In this document: positions 52,284-60,967 of the stretch, in pieces
Numbering within the stretch: the stretch's first letter is position 1
Layout: every line of letters starts with the position of its first letter
Assembly (NCBI RefSeq): GCF_003065425.1
Contig: NZ_CP026949.1
Location: 434,001 to 498,000 of the forward strand
From: Mycetocola zhujimingii
Lineage (GTDB): Bacteria > Actinomycetota > Actinomycetes > Actinomycetales > Microbacteriaceae
DNA: 64,000 nucleotides
Reading direction: 5' to 3'
The notes under the pieces: generated by a model
The model's input: the letters and a program-made list of their open reading frames with translations, nothing else
Databases searched by the model: none
Told to the model about the DNA's origin: nothing
Program-made: the position numbers and the translations under genes

Positions 52284-53296
52284 CCGCAACAGTCGTGACC
52301 GACGGATCTCCGGTCAGCGCGGCAGCCGGGCGCGTTCGTGGCTGGCTGACGAACCCGAAGTATGGGCCGGTCACCGTTACGGCCGTGCTCCTCGTCGGCA
52401 TGTTCATCGCGGGTGCGTCCCGGTATCGCGGGTTCACGAACCCGCAGGTGATCGCCAATCTCTTCATCGACAACTCCTACCTCATCGTGCTCGCCGTCGG
52501 GATGACGTTTGTCATCCTCACCGGGGGCATCGACCTCTCGGTCGGCGCGGTGCTCGCCATGTCGACGATGATCGCGGCAAGCCTGCTCCAGGCCGGCTGG
52601 CCGCCCGGGGTGATCATCCCGCTGATCCTCGTGATCACCTCGCTCCTCGGCCTGGCCGTCGGCCTGATGATCCATTACTTCCAGATCCAGCCGTTCATCG
52701 CGACCCTCGCGGCCATGTTCCTCGCGCGGGGCCTCTGCTACGTGATCAGCAAGACGACGATCTCGATCACCGACCCGGTGTTCATCGCGCTGGCGCAGAC
52801 GCGGATTCCCCTCGCGCCACGCCTCAGCATCACCCCGAGCGTGATCCTCGCGCTCGGGCTTGTCATCGTCGCCGTGGTGGTGCTGCACTATTCACGCTTC
52901 GGCCGCACCGTGTACGCGATCGGCGGCAGCGAGGCATCCGGTGTCCTGATGGGGCTTCCTGTGGCCCGAACCAAGGTCCTCGTCTACGTCGTCAGCGGGT
53001 TCTGCTCCGGTCTCGCCGGGGTGCTGTACAGCTTCTACACACTCTCGGGGTACGCGCTCACGGCGATCGGAACCGAACTCGACGCCATCGCCGCTGTGGT
53101 GATCGGCGGCACACTGCTCGCCGGCGGGTACGGCTTCGTCCTCGGCTCAGTGCTCGGCGTGCTGGTGCTCGGCACCATCCAGACCCTGATCACCTTCGAC
53201 GGCAACCTCACGTCCTGGTGGACCAGCATCTTCATCGGGGCGCTCCTGCTCGTGTTCATCGTCCTGCAGAAGGTGCTCACCGCGAGACGGACATGA
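52280..53296 (+). CDS. yjfF: Sugar ABC transporter permease, YjfF type
   Basis: A 338-residue permease with a ~30-residue cytoplasmic N-terminus and 8-10 helices, including MTFVILTGGIDLSVGAVLAMS and the loop FGRTVYAIGGSEASGVLMGL. It is the partner of YtfT; the two overlap by 4 bp. The ATG at 52280 is chosen because the longer open frame covers ytfT in another frame. It ends the transporter operon, followed by a stem-loop. Confidence 0.9.
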   Translation: MTATVVTDGSPVSAAAGRVRGWLTNPKYGPVTVTAVLLVGMFIAGASRYRGFTNPQVIANLFIDNSYLIVLAVGMTFVILTGGIDLSVGAVLAMSTMIAASLLQAGWPPGVIIPLILVITSLLGLAVGLMIHYFQIQPFIATLAAMFLARGLCYVISKTTISITDPVFIALAQTRIPLAPRLSITPSVILALGLVIVAVVVLHYSRFGRTVYAIGGSEASGVLMGLPVARTKVLVYVVSGFCSGLAGVLYSFYTLSGYALTAIGTELDAIAAVVIGGTLLAGGYGFVLGSVLGVLVLGTIQTLITFDGNLTSWWTSIFIGALLLVFIVLQKVLTARRT

Positions 53297-53297
53297 C

Positions 53298-53331
53298 CCG
53301 GCATCGGTTGCACGGGGCGAGCGGATGCCGG
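53298..53331 (+). terminator. Stem-loop after yjfF
   Basis: CCGGCATC (53298-53305) pairs with GATGCCGG (53324-53331) directly after the operon stop; the loop is 18 nt and there is no T-run. Confidence 0.45.
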
Positions 53332-53434
53332 CGGAAGACGGAGTGAGACCCATGTTGCCTGTGTTCACAGTGCGGTCAGAGTGACGAGATAATCGAATGG
53401 TCGGGCGAGAGTCGCCGGGCGGGAGTGGACCCAC

Positions 53435-54535
53435 GTGGTGACGAACGAGGATGACAAGGCGCGCGTCGCGAATATCTTCGACGTCGCGCGCCTCGCCGGA
53501 GTGTCACACCAGACCGTGTCCCGGGTGCTCAACGACCTGCCCAATGTTCGGCCAGCCACCCGCGAGCGCGTCGAGAAGGCGATCAAGCAGTTGCGGTACA
53601 CGCCGTCGCAGGCGGCACGCGCGCTGGTCACCCGGCGGTCGCGCACGATCGGACTGATCACGACGGGCGGGCCGGACTTCGGTCCGTCCTCGACGGCGCT
53701 GCACTTCAACGACGCGGCTCGGGATGCCAGGTACGCGGTGAGCATGGCGAGCATGCTCGACTCAGACCCGGCCTCGCTGCGTGCTGCCGTCGAGCTGCTG
53801 CTGCGCCAGAACGTCGAGGCGATCGTGCTCATCGCGGCGCATGCTGGCGCGCTCGAGGCCATCCTGAGCATCGAGCTCGGGGTGCCGTTCATCGCCGTCG
53901 ACGCGGGCGGAAGACCCGGCGTTCACTCTGTCGCGCTCGACCAGTACGCGGGCGCCCGTGCGGCCGTCGATCATCTGGTCGGCCTCGGGCACCGCGAGAT
54001 CCGGCACATCTCAGGGCCGCTCGATTCAACCGACGCCACCGAGCGCCTCCGCGGCTGGCGCGACTCTCTCGCCGGCGCCGGACTGCCGGCGCGCGAGCAC
54101 CTCGTCGGTGACTGGACCCCGGCGAGCGGGTACCGCCACGGGCTCGCGCTCGCCGCGGACCGCGACATGACCGCGGTGTTCGTCGGCAATGACCAGATGT
54201 CGCTCGGGCTGATCCACGCCCTCAGTTCGGCCGGGCTCAGCGTGCCAGCCGACGTGAGCGTCATCGGCTTCGACGACATTCCTGAGGCCGAGCATTTTGC
54301 TCCGCCGCTGACCACGATCCGGCAGGACTTCGACGGTCTCGGCCGCGACATCATGACCGAACTGCTGGCCGTGCTCCGGGACGAGGACGCCGCCGACCTT
54401 CCACGTATCCTGCCGTCCCTCGTCGTGCGGGAGTCGGCAGGGCCGCCGCGCGGTCGCGCCGCTGACCCGATCGATTCGGACACAACGCCAGAAACAGCAT
54501 CCGCCCCAGCGGCTGCTCGCCAGCCACTCGGCTAA
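53435..54535 (+). CDS. LacI-family regulator, probably of the ytf operon
   Basis: A 366-residue LacI protein. The HTH IFDVARLAGVSHQTVSRVLND is nearly identical to that of the regulator at 37623, and the sugar domain ends with FDDIPEAEHFAPPLTTIRQDF. The C-terminal ~25 residues form a Ser/Ala/Pro tail. GTG start at 53435. It follows the transporter genes by 138 bp and may have its own promoter; CTGTGTTCACAG at 53359-53370 could be an autoregulatory site. The inducer is unknown, perhaps a galactofuranose or arabinose derivative. Confidence 0.87.
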   Translation: MVTNEDDKARVANIFDVARLAGVSHQTVSRVLNDLPNVRPATRERVEKAIKQLRYTPSQAARALVTRRSRTIGLITTGGPDFGPSSTALHFNDAARDARYAVSMASMLDSDPASLRAAVELLLRQNVEAIVLIAAHAGALEAILSIELGVPFIAVDAGGRPGVHSVALDQYAGARAAVDHLVGLGHREIRHISGPLDSTDATERLRGWRDSLAGAGLPAREHLVGDWTPASGYRHGLALAADRDMTAVFVGNDQMSLGLIHALSSAGLSVPADVSVIGFDDIPEAEHFAPPLTTIRQDFDGLGRDIMTELLAVLRDEDAADLPRILPSLVVRESAGPPRGRAADPIDSDTTPETASAPAAARQPLG

Positions 54536-54631
54536 CCGGCGATTCAGCTCATGGGCACCGGGGCTGATGGGCAACGGGGAGCCCGCCGTCATACCCATTG
54601 CCGACCGGCGCGGCTCTGGCACAGTGGAGCT

Positions 54632-55723
54632 ATGACATCCCACACGGTTGTGATCGCGCCGGACTCGTTCAAGGGCACAGCGACGGCGATCGAGGTGACG
54701 GACGCGCTCGCCGAAGGCTGGGCTTCGGTTCGCCCGGGTGATGTTCTGGTGCGGATGCCGCTTGCCGACGGAGGCGAGGGAACTCTCGATGCGTTCGAGA
54801 TCGCCGTCCCCGGTTCCGAACGGGTGCCTGTGACGGTGCTCGGGCCCGACGACCGGCCCGTCCAGGCGAGCTGGCTCCGGTTGCCGGATAATTCCGCCGT
54901 GGTCGAGTTGGCCGAAACGAGCGGCATCACCCTGCTCGACCCGCTGCTCCCGTTCGACGCGCACACGATCGGATTCGGCGAGGCCATCGCTGCCGCGCTC
55001 GACGCTGGTGTCGAGCGGGTCTACCTCGCGATCGGCGGCAGCTCGTCGACCGACGGTGGCGCCGGAGCGCTCACCGCGCTCGGGGCGCGGTTCCTCGACG
55101 GCGACGGCATCCCGATCGCCCCCGGTGGTCGGGGGCTCGCGAGCCTCGAGGCCGTCGACCTCAGCGGGCTTCGCACTCTGCCTCCCGGCGGGGCGGTCGT
55201 GCTCAGCGATGTGAGCCACCCGTTGCTCGGGTCCTCCGGTGCTGCCGCGGTCTTCGGGCCGCAGAAGGGGGCGACCGCGGCCGATGTCGCCGTGCTCGAC
55301 GCTGGGCTCGCCCGGCTGGCCGCGCTGCTGCCCGCCGACGCGTCCACTCCGGGTGCCGGTGCTGCCGGCGGCACCGGCTTCGGGCTGCTGGCCTGGGGCG
55401 CGACGCTCGCCGCCGGTGCAGACGCGGTCGGCGAGGTGGTGCGAGCGGCCGACGCCGTGGCATCCGCTTCGATCGTGATCACGGGTGAGGGACGCTTCGA
55501 CGGCCAGTCGGATGCCGGGAAGGTCCCGTCGTACGTGCGCTCTCTCGCCGCGGCTGGCTCGACGCGCGCGATGCTCGTGGCGGGCGCGATCACGGCCGAA
55601 CCGCTTGGCTTCGGTGCTGCCGTTTCACTCACTGAGATTGCTGGGAGCACGGAGTCCGCCATGGCCGACACGCGGCTGTGGCTCCGCGAGGCCGGTGCCC
55701 GGCTCGCGGCCGTCGCGGGCTGA
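54632..55723 (+). CDS. Glycerate kinase
   Basis: A 363-residue glycerate kinase of the GarK/GlxK family (APDSFKGTATAIEVTDALAEG at the start; IGGSSSTDGGAGALTALGARF; GEGRFDGQSDAGKVPSYV). It phosphorylates D-glycerate to 2- or 3-phosphoglycerate. CACAGT lies 6 nt before the ATG at 54632, with GGAG between, so a leaderless or very short-leader mRNA is likely. It stands alone between the LacI gene and a repeat element; the link to the transporters is unclear. Confidence 0.92.
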   Translation: MTSHTVVIAPDSFKGTATAIEVTDALAEGWASVRPGDVLVRMPLADGGEGTLDAFEIAVPGSERVPVTVLGPDDRPVQASWLRLPDNSAVVELAETSGITLLDPLLPFDAHTIGFGEAIAAALDAGVERVYLAIGGSSSTDGGAGALTALGARFLDGDGIPIAPGGRGLASLEAVDLSGLRTLPPGGAVVLSDVSHPLLGSSGAAAVFGPQKGATAADVAVLDAGLARLAALLPADASTPGAGAAGGTGFGLLAWGATLAAGADAVGEVVRAADAVASASIVITGEGRFDGQSDAGKVPSYVRSLAAAGSTRAMLVAGAITAEPLGFGAAVSLTEIAGSTESAMADTRLWLREAGARLAAVAG

Positions 55724-55757
55724 CCCGGGCTGCGGTCGGACACCGCAGCCCATACGC

Positions 55758-55823
55758 GAGAACATCAGTTGCGGTCGAGAACGCCCGGCGGAACCGATGC
55801 GTTCGACCGGAAGTGATGCTCTC
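55758..55823. repeat. Palindromic element, family B, copy 2
   Basis: Imperfect arms of ~28 bp: GAGAACATCAGTTGCGGTCG (55758-55777) and its near-complement around CGACCGGAAGTGATGCTCTC (55804-55823). It matches the element at 48341-48407. It lies between the convergent glycerate kinase and isomerase genes and could terminate both. Confidence 0.78.
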
Positions 55824-55864
55824 GGCCAACGGGGCGGCCGGGCGGGCTACGCCCGCGGCAGGCC

Positions 55865-56632
55865 TCAGGCGAGCCAGGACGCGAGGGTCGCGGCCTCGCC
55901 GGCCAGGAGTGCCGGGTCGTCGTCCGGCAGGAACTCGATGAGTGCGTCGGTAACGCCCGGCAGGGTGCCCGCGAAGGCGAGGGCACGCGTCCACAGTGCT
56001 TCCCGGCGCTCCAGCGGCATCCGTTCGCGCTTGGGTGACCACGAGAAGACGTGAACCGTCGACACCCACTGCGCCAGTTGTGACAGCTCGGCGAGAGCCT
56101 CCTCGTCATCGGCGCCGACCGGTGGCTGCCAGTAGCACGACACGTTGGTCGCCGTGATGCCGGAGAGCAGGTCGAGCGTTGATTCGGCGGTGTCTGCCAG
56201 TGTGCCGTCGTGGAACTCCAGCGCGAGTTCGATGCCGTACTCCGATGCGTGCAGCGCTGCTGAGTCGAGCTGGGCGGTGACCAGCGCGCGGTCGTCGGCT
56301 GAGGCATCCGCAGACGCCTTCTCGCCGGCCCAGACCCGAATGCGCGGGGCGCCGAGCGCCGCGGCCGAGGAGAGCACGGAGGGAAAGTCGCCGACCTCGT
56401 CACAGCGGTAGTAGGAGCCGAGGGATGCCACGTCGAGGCCCGCAGCGCGGGTGCGCTCGCCGACCTCCCTGGCGGTGTCGATGTCGCCCGGTGGGACGTG
56501 GACGTCACCGCCCCACTCGATCGACTCCAGTCCGGCAGCAGCCGCCAGGGCAATGACCTCGTCGACGCTCGACTCGCGCAGCGTGATCGAGCACAGGCCG
56601 GGCCGGATGGACGGGGTCGAGCGGATCTGCAT
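55865..56632 (-). CDS. Sugar phosphate isomerase/epimerase-like TIM-barrel protein
   Basis: A 255-residue xylose-isomerase-like TIM barrel (AP_endonuc_2 superfamily): RPGLCSITLRESSVDEVIALAAAAGLESIEWGGDVHVPPGD at the start and ELALEFHDGTLAD with likely metal-binding Glu, Asp and His. Such enzymes isomerise or epimerise sugars, often in inositol or amino-sugar pathways. The gene is on the same strand as and 81 bp downstream of the BadF-type kinase gene, suggesting one unit. Substrate unknown. Confidence 0.78.
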   Translation of the reverse strand: MQIRSTPSIRPGLCSITLRESSVDEVIALAAAAGLESIEWGGDVHVPPGDIDTAREVGERTRAAGLDVASLGSYYRCDEVGDFPSVLSSAAALGAPRIRVWAGEKASADASADDRALVTAQLDSAALHASEYGIELALEFHDGTLADTAESTLDLLSGITATNVSCYWQPPVGADDEEALAELSQLAQWVSTVHVFSWSPKRERMPLERREALWTRALAFAGTLPGVTDALIEFLPDDDPALLAGEAATLASWLA

Positions 56633-56713
56633 CTGGGGTGCCTTTCGTCGTCGGTTGGGTCGAGCGTACCCGGTCGGGGTTTGCCGAACAGGTCGGTGGA
56701 AGCGGGATCCCGC

Positions 56714-57700
56714 TCAGCGCAGGTGGGCGAGTGTCGCCCGAATCCGGTCGAAGATGTCGGCGGTCACGTCGATACCGGCTGAGCGCAGCCCGAGAACCGC
56801 GGCTCCGACCACCCCGTCGGGGACAGCCCTGATCTCGGGATCAAACCCCGACCCGCGGATGATCTCGGCCACTCCCTCGCTCACCCGGGGCTGGGAGGTC
56901 AGGATGCTTCCGCCGAGGACGAGCGGGCCGGCGAGGTCCCGCACCGAAATCGCATCGAACAACCGGGCGAGTGCGTCGATCGCGTCGTCCAGTATGGCGC
57001 GAGCGGTGGCATCCGACCCGGCCGCAAAGGCGAGCGGGGCGAACCGCGACAGTTCGACGGGGCGCAGGCCATACAGCGCCTGGGCCAGCGCGCGGAGCGA
57101 CGATGACCGGCCGTCCGGTCCTCGCTCGCGCGAGTCTTCGATGCCGGCCGCCTCGAGGACCAGTGGCACGAGCGCCGTCGGTTCGGCGCGCCCATCCAGG
57201 CTCGCCACGGCAGCGCCGACAACCCGGTGGCCGATCCAGTAGCCGGAGCCCGCATCGCCGAGCAACCAGCCAAGTCCGTCAGCGGTTGCCTCGGTGACGC
57301 CCCCGCGTACACGGATTCCCGCCGACCCCGTGCCGGCGACCATCGCATAGCCGTCCGGTTCCCAGGTGCCGGAGAAGTAGATGGCGAGAAGATCGGATGC
57401 CACGTGAGCCGTTGCGGGAAAACCGCGAGCGGCGAGCGGCGTGGTCACCCAGTCGATCGGACCCGAAACGCTCATACCCGCCATCGCGATGAGGACGTGC
57501 CCGACGTCACCCGGCGGGCGTCCGGCAGCATCACTCGCCACCTCGGCGGCCGCGGTGATCGAGGCGGCTGCGCGGTCGGGACCCGACGAAACGGGATTTC
57601 CTCCTCCGGCGAACCCATAGCCGTGGCAATGCCCCGTTTCATCCAGCAGGACGGCTCGAGTGGATGTGCCGCCGGCGTCTATTGCGAGGACGTTAATCAT
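56714..57700 (-). CDS. BadF/BadG-type sugar kinase (N-acetylglucosamine kinase-like)
   Basis: A 328-residue ASKHA-fold kinase. PHOSPHATE-1 motif VLAIDAGGTSTRAVLLD at the N-terminus, an AMAGM segment, GTGSAGIRV (PHOSPHATE-2 area) and a C-terminal LVLGGSILTSQP (ADENOSINE-type). This family includes human-type GlcNAc kinase. It is divergent from the RpiR-SIS-ngcEFG operon, and GlcNAc imported by NgcEFG would need such a kinase; this is a contextual inference. Both genes share a 91-bp promoter region. Confidence 0.83.
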   Translation of the reverse strand: MINVLAIDAGGTSTRAVLLDETGHCHGYGFAGGGNPVSSGPDRAAASITAAAEVASDAAGRPPGDVGHVLIAMAGMSVSGPIDWVTTPLAARGFPATAHVASDLLAIYFSGTWEPDGYAMVAGTGSAGIRVRGGVTEATADGLGWLLGDAGSGYWIGHRVVGAAVASLDGRAEPTALVPLVLEAAGIEDSRERGPDGRSSSLRALAQALYGLRPVELSRFAPLAFAAGSDATARAILDDAIDALARLFDAISVRDLAGPLVLGGSILTSQPRVSEGVAEIIRGSGFDPEIRAVPDGVVGAAVLGLRSAGIDVTADIFDRIRATLAHLR

Positions 57701-57777
57701 TCGTTACGACTTCGTGATCGTTGCATCATTGCCCTTCCTCACAGGTAAGAATACTTTTCAACAAAGCTCCAATCCAC

Positions 57778-57792
57778 TGAAACGGATTTTCA
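57778..57792. promoter_or_regulatory. RpiR-type operator candidate
   Basis: TGAAA (57778-57782), 5-nt spacer, TTTCA (57788-57792). The pattern TGAAA-N5-TTTCA fits known RpiR-type sites. It abuts the rpiR start codon and lies in the divergent promoter region shared with the kinase. Confidence 0.5.
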
Positions 57793-58727
57793 TGTCAACG
57801 CTGACATCGGGTAGAGAGGCATTGCGTATGTCGACTCGCATTCAGGCCAACCTGCCACATATGTCGAGCGTTATGGTGAAAATCGCGGAGCTTCTCCTCG
57901 AACACCCCACCCTCCCGCTCGAGCTTTCGATCACCGAACTCGCCGAGCGGGCGGGGACGTCAGCCGCGACGGTGACGAGGTTCTGTCGCCAGATCGGTTT
58001 CAGTGGCTACGTGCAGTTCCGGGTCGGTGTCGCGAGCGACAGCGGCAGGGGCGATGCCCACGAGTCCTGGCGTGCCGACATCGGCCGGGCGTTTGCTCCC
58101 GAGGACACCCCCGGCGAGGTCCTGAGCACTCTCCTTCACGCGCACGTTCGCTCGCTCGAGACCACGGCGCGGCAGATGGACCTCACCGCCGTCACCGCGA
58201 TCGCCCGTGCGATCGCAACAGCGCGGCACCTCGACATCTACGGCATCGGCGGGAGCGCCGGCATGGCGCTCGAAATGCAGGGACGCCTGTATCGCATCGG
58301 CATCAACGCCCACTGCTGGTCGGAAGTTCACGCGGGACTCACGAGTGCGGCGATTCTCGGCGAGGGGTCGGTGGCGATCGGTATCTCGAACACCGGTCGC
58401 ACCGAGGAGACCATCCAGATGTTGTCCCAGGCGAAGTCGTCCGGCGCGTTCACGATCTCGCTGAGCAACAACGCCAGGTCCCCGCTCGCCACAGTGGCCG
58501 ACGTGAACGTCGTCACCGCAGCGCCCGAACAGTTCCTGCAGCCGGACGATCTCTCCGCGAAACACTCGCAACTCTTTGTGCTCGACCTGCTCTATCTGCT
58601 CGTCGCCCAGCACAACTCGGCCGAAACCGCGGCGAAGCTCGCGGCCAGCGCGATGGCTGTCTCCGAACACCGCCGTCCCGCGCGGCGCGATGCCCGAACC
58701 ACGACAAGGAAAGGCGGGGGCCGATGA
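57792..58727 (+). CDS. RpiR/MurR-family transcriptional regulator
   Basis: A 311-residue regulator with an N-terminal RpiR helix-turn-helix (LSITELAERAGTSAATVTRFCRQIGFSGYVQFR, about 46-78) and a C-terminal SIS domain (about 130-260; IYGIGGSAGMALEMQGRLYRIG, IGISNTGRTEETI) that senses a sugar phosphate. It is first gene of the amino-sugar operon, overlapping the next gene by ATGA. By analogy with MurR/SiaR types, it probably responds to a phosphorylated amino sugar. Confidence 0.9.
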   Translation: MSTLTSGREALRMSTRIQANLPHMSSVMVKIAELLLEHPTLPLELSITELAERAGTSAATVTRFCRQIGFSGYVQFRVGVASDSGRGDAHESWRADIGRAFAPEDTPGEVLSTLLHAHVRSLETTARQMDLTAVTAIARAIATARHLDIYGIGGSAGMALEMQGRLYRIGINAHCWSEVHAGLTSAAILGEGSVAIGISNTGRTEETIQMLSQAKSSGAFTISLSNNARSPLATVADVNVVTAAPEQFLQPDDLSAKHSQLFVLDLLYLLVAQHNSAETAAKLAASAMAVSEHRRPARRDARTTTRKGGGR

Positions 58728-59479
58728 CGGACCTTGTTCACCAGTTGCTCAGCCAGGCCACAACCCGGCTGGAGCGGCTTGCAGAACTCGCGGGATCGGG
58801 CGGGCTCGATGCCGCCGTCGACCTCTGCGTCGACGCGCTCGACGCCGGTGGGGTGCTTCAGGCGTTCGGCACCGGCCACTCACAGGCATTCGCCATGGAG
58901 ATCGCCGGCAGAGCCGGCGGCCTCATTCCGACCAATCGCATCTCGCTCCACGACCTCGTCCTGTACGGCGGGAGGGATGTTGGAGACCTCGGTGGATCGA
59001 CCCTCGAGCGTGACTCCGCTGTGGTCGACGAGCTCATCGAGGTGTCGGTCATCAACCCGCAGGACGTGTTCCTGATCGCGTCGAACTCGGGCGTCAACGG
59101 ATCCATCGTCGGCTTTGCGCTCGCCGTGAAGGAACGCGGACACAAGCTCATCGCTGTGACGAGCCTCGAGCACACGAACGCGGTCGAGCCCAAGCATCCG
59201 AGTGGCAAGCGGCTCAGCGATGTCGCCGACGTCGTTCTCGACAACCTGGCGCCCTTCGGCGACACCACCCTCGAGCTCTCCGGCGGCGTCGGCGTCGGTG
59301 CCATCTCGTCGATCACATCCGCCTTCATCGCGCAGATGCTGACCGTCGAGGTTTCCCGCCGGTTCACCGAGAGGGACGAAGTTCCGCCCCTGTACATCTC
59401 GGCGAATATCCCGGCAGGAGATGCTCACAACAGCGCACTCGAAGACAAGTACCGCGGAAAAATCCGCAGGCTCGCATAA
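58724..59479 (+). CDS. SIS-domain sugar isomerase-like protein
   Basis: A 251-residue protein of the sugar-isomerase (SIS) fold: FGTGHSQAFAMEIAGRAGGL near 50-70 holds a Ser/Thr-rich phosphosugar site, and SNSGVNGSIVGFALAVKERGHKLIAVT is the second binding loop. Related proteins cluster with GlcNAc/MurNAc or diacetylchitobiose uptake. It may be an isomerase, an etherase-like enzyme or a sensor; no decisive motif is visible. It is translationally coupled to rpiR. Confidence 0.8.
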   Translation: MTDLVHQLLSQATTRLERLAELAGSGGLDAAVDLCVDALDAGGVLQAFGTGHSQAFAMEIAGRAGGLIPTNRISLHDLVLYGGRDVGDLGGSTLERDSAVVDELIEVSVINPQDVFLIASNSGVNGSIVGFALAVKERGHKLIAVTSLEHTNAVEPKHPSGKRLSDVADVVLDNLAPFGDTTLELSGGVGVGAISSITSAFIAQMLTVEVSRRFTERDEVPPLYISANIPAGDAHNSALEDKYRGKIRRLA

Positions 59480-59554
59480 CCCAACCCCCACCCGCTGATC
59501 AGGGCCCCCAACCCGGTTCAGCAAATCCCAGCAAAAATTGGAAGGCACATCACA

Positions 59555-60967
59555 ATGATGAATCTAGATAACGTGGTCATCGACCGACGCAATGTACTCA
59601 GGGGCGCTATCGCCGCTGCAGTACTCATCCCGCTCGGTGGATCACTGATGTCCTGTGCAACGGGAGGACCCGGCGGCACGGGCGGCGCGGCAGGAACCGT
59701 CTCGGCCAATAACCCGTTCGGTATGGCAGACAACTCCACCATCGACTCGGTCATCTTCGACGGTGGCTACGGCGTCGACTACGTCGAGTACGCGGCCAAG
59801 ATCCTCGAGAAGAACCACGAGGGATCGACAGCCAAGGTCGCGTCGAGCACGCAGATCGCGCAGGAGCTCCAGCCTCGCTTCGTCGCAGGCAACCCGCCTG
59901 ACCTCGTCGACAATTCAGGTTCAGGCCTGATCGGAATGAACACCATTCTCGACCAGCTCGAGGACCTCACCGATGTCATCGACGCCGAGAACCTCGAGGG
60001 CGACAAGATCCGCGACACCCTCTACGGCGGAGTCCTTACCCCCGGAACGTACGACGGCAAGCTCGCCGCGCTCAACTACGTCCTCACCGTCTACGGCACG
60101 TGGTACTCGTCGAGCCTGTTCGAGGAGAACGGCTGGACCCCTCCGACCACGTGGGCGGAGATGATGGACCTCGGTGCCAAGGCGAAGGAGCAGGGCAAGT
60201 ACCTCTTCGTCTGGGGCAAGGAAGCGGCAACCTACTACCAGACGATGGCCATCGAGTCGGCGATCAAGGAGGGTGGAGACGAGGTCCGTCTCGCCCTCGA
60301 AAACCTCGAGGAGGGCTGCTGGTCGCTTCCGGCCGTGCAGAGCGTCTTCACCGCCATGCACGACATCGTGGCGGCTGGCTACATGAAGCCGGGTGGAGCC
60401 GGTACGCAATTCACCGCGGCGCAGGCACAGTGGAGCAACGACATGGACGCCATCCTGTACCCGTCGGGGTCCTGGATCGAGAACGAAATGAAGGACAACA
60501 CGGCTGAGGGCTTCGCTATGAAGGGCTTCCCGGCACCGGTGGTCTCGACGAGTTCGGCGATGCCGGTCGAGGCGCTGCACTCAACGGCCGGTGAACCGTT
60601 CATCATTCCGTCGCAGGGCAAGAACGTGGCCGGCGGCAAGGAACTGCTTCGGACCATGCTGTCGAAGGATGCCGCGACGAACTTCGCGAAGACGAAGCTC
60701 GCCCCGACCATCGTCAAGGGACTCGTCCCCGCCGACGGATTCGGATCGACCGCGCTCGTGTCGCAGACCGACATGCTGGATGCCGCCGGCGAGAACATCT
60801 TCACCTGGGGCTTTGTCGACCTGTACGGCACCAACGCCGACCAGCTCGTCGTCTGGAACAGCTTCCTCGATGGCAAGTCCGATGTCGCCACCCTCACCTC
60901 GAGTCTTCAGGAAATCACCGACAGGGTGAGGAATGACGACTCGATCGACAAGATCGAGATCAAGTGA
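59555..60967 (+). CDS. ngcE: N-acetylglucosamine/diacetylchitobiose-type ABC binding lipoprotein
   Basis: A 470-residue lipoprotein. The signal has a twin-arginine-like DRRNVLRG (11-12), a hydrophobic stretch and lipobox LMSC with Cys34, so export may be via Tat. The mature part follows the NgcE-type family-1 sugar-binding fold (VASSTQIAQELQPRFVAGNPPDLVDNSG). In Streptomyces NgcE binds GlcNAc and chitobiose; the same ligand is inferred. It overlaps the permease gene by GTGA; unlike the other importers, no stem-loop separates them. Confidence 0.84.
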   Translation: MMNLDNVVIDRRNVLRGAIAAAVLIPLGGSLMSCATGGPGGTGGAAGTVSANNPFGMADNSTIDSVIFDGGYGVDYVEYAAKILEKNHEGSTAKVASSTQIAQELQPRFVAGNPPDLVDNSGSGLIGMNTILDQLEDLTDVIDAENLEGDKIRDTLYGGVLTPGTYDGKLAALNYVLTVYGTWYSSSLFEENGWTPPTTWAEMMDLGAKAKEQGKYLFVWGKEAATYYQTMAIESAIKEGGDEVRLALENLEEGCWSLPAVQSVFTAMHDIVAAGYMKPGGAGTQFTAAQAQWSNDMDAILYPSGSWIENEMKDNTAEGFAMKGFPAPVVSTSSAMPVEALHSTAGEPFIIPSQGKNVAGGKELLRTMLSKDAATNFAKTKLAPTIVKGLVPADGFGSTALVSQTDMLDAAGENIFTWGFVDLYGTNADQLVVWNSFLDGKSDVATLTSSLQEITDRVRNDDSIDKIEIK

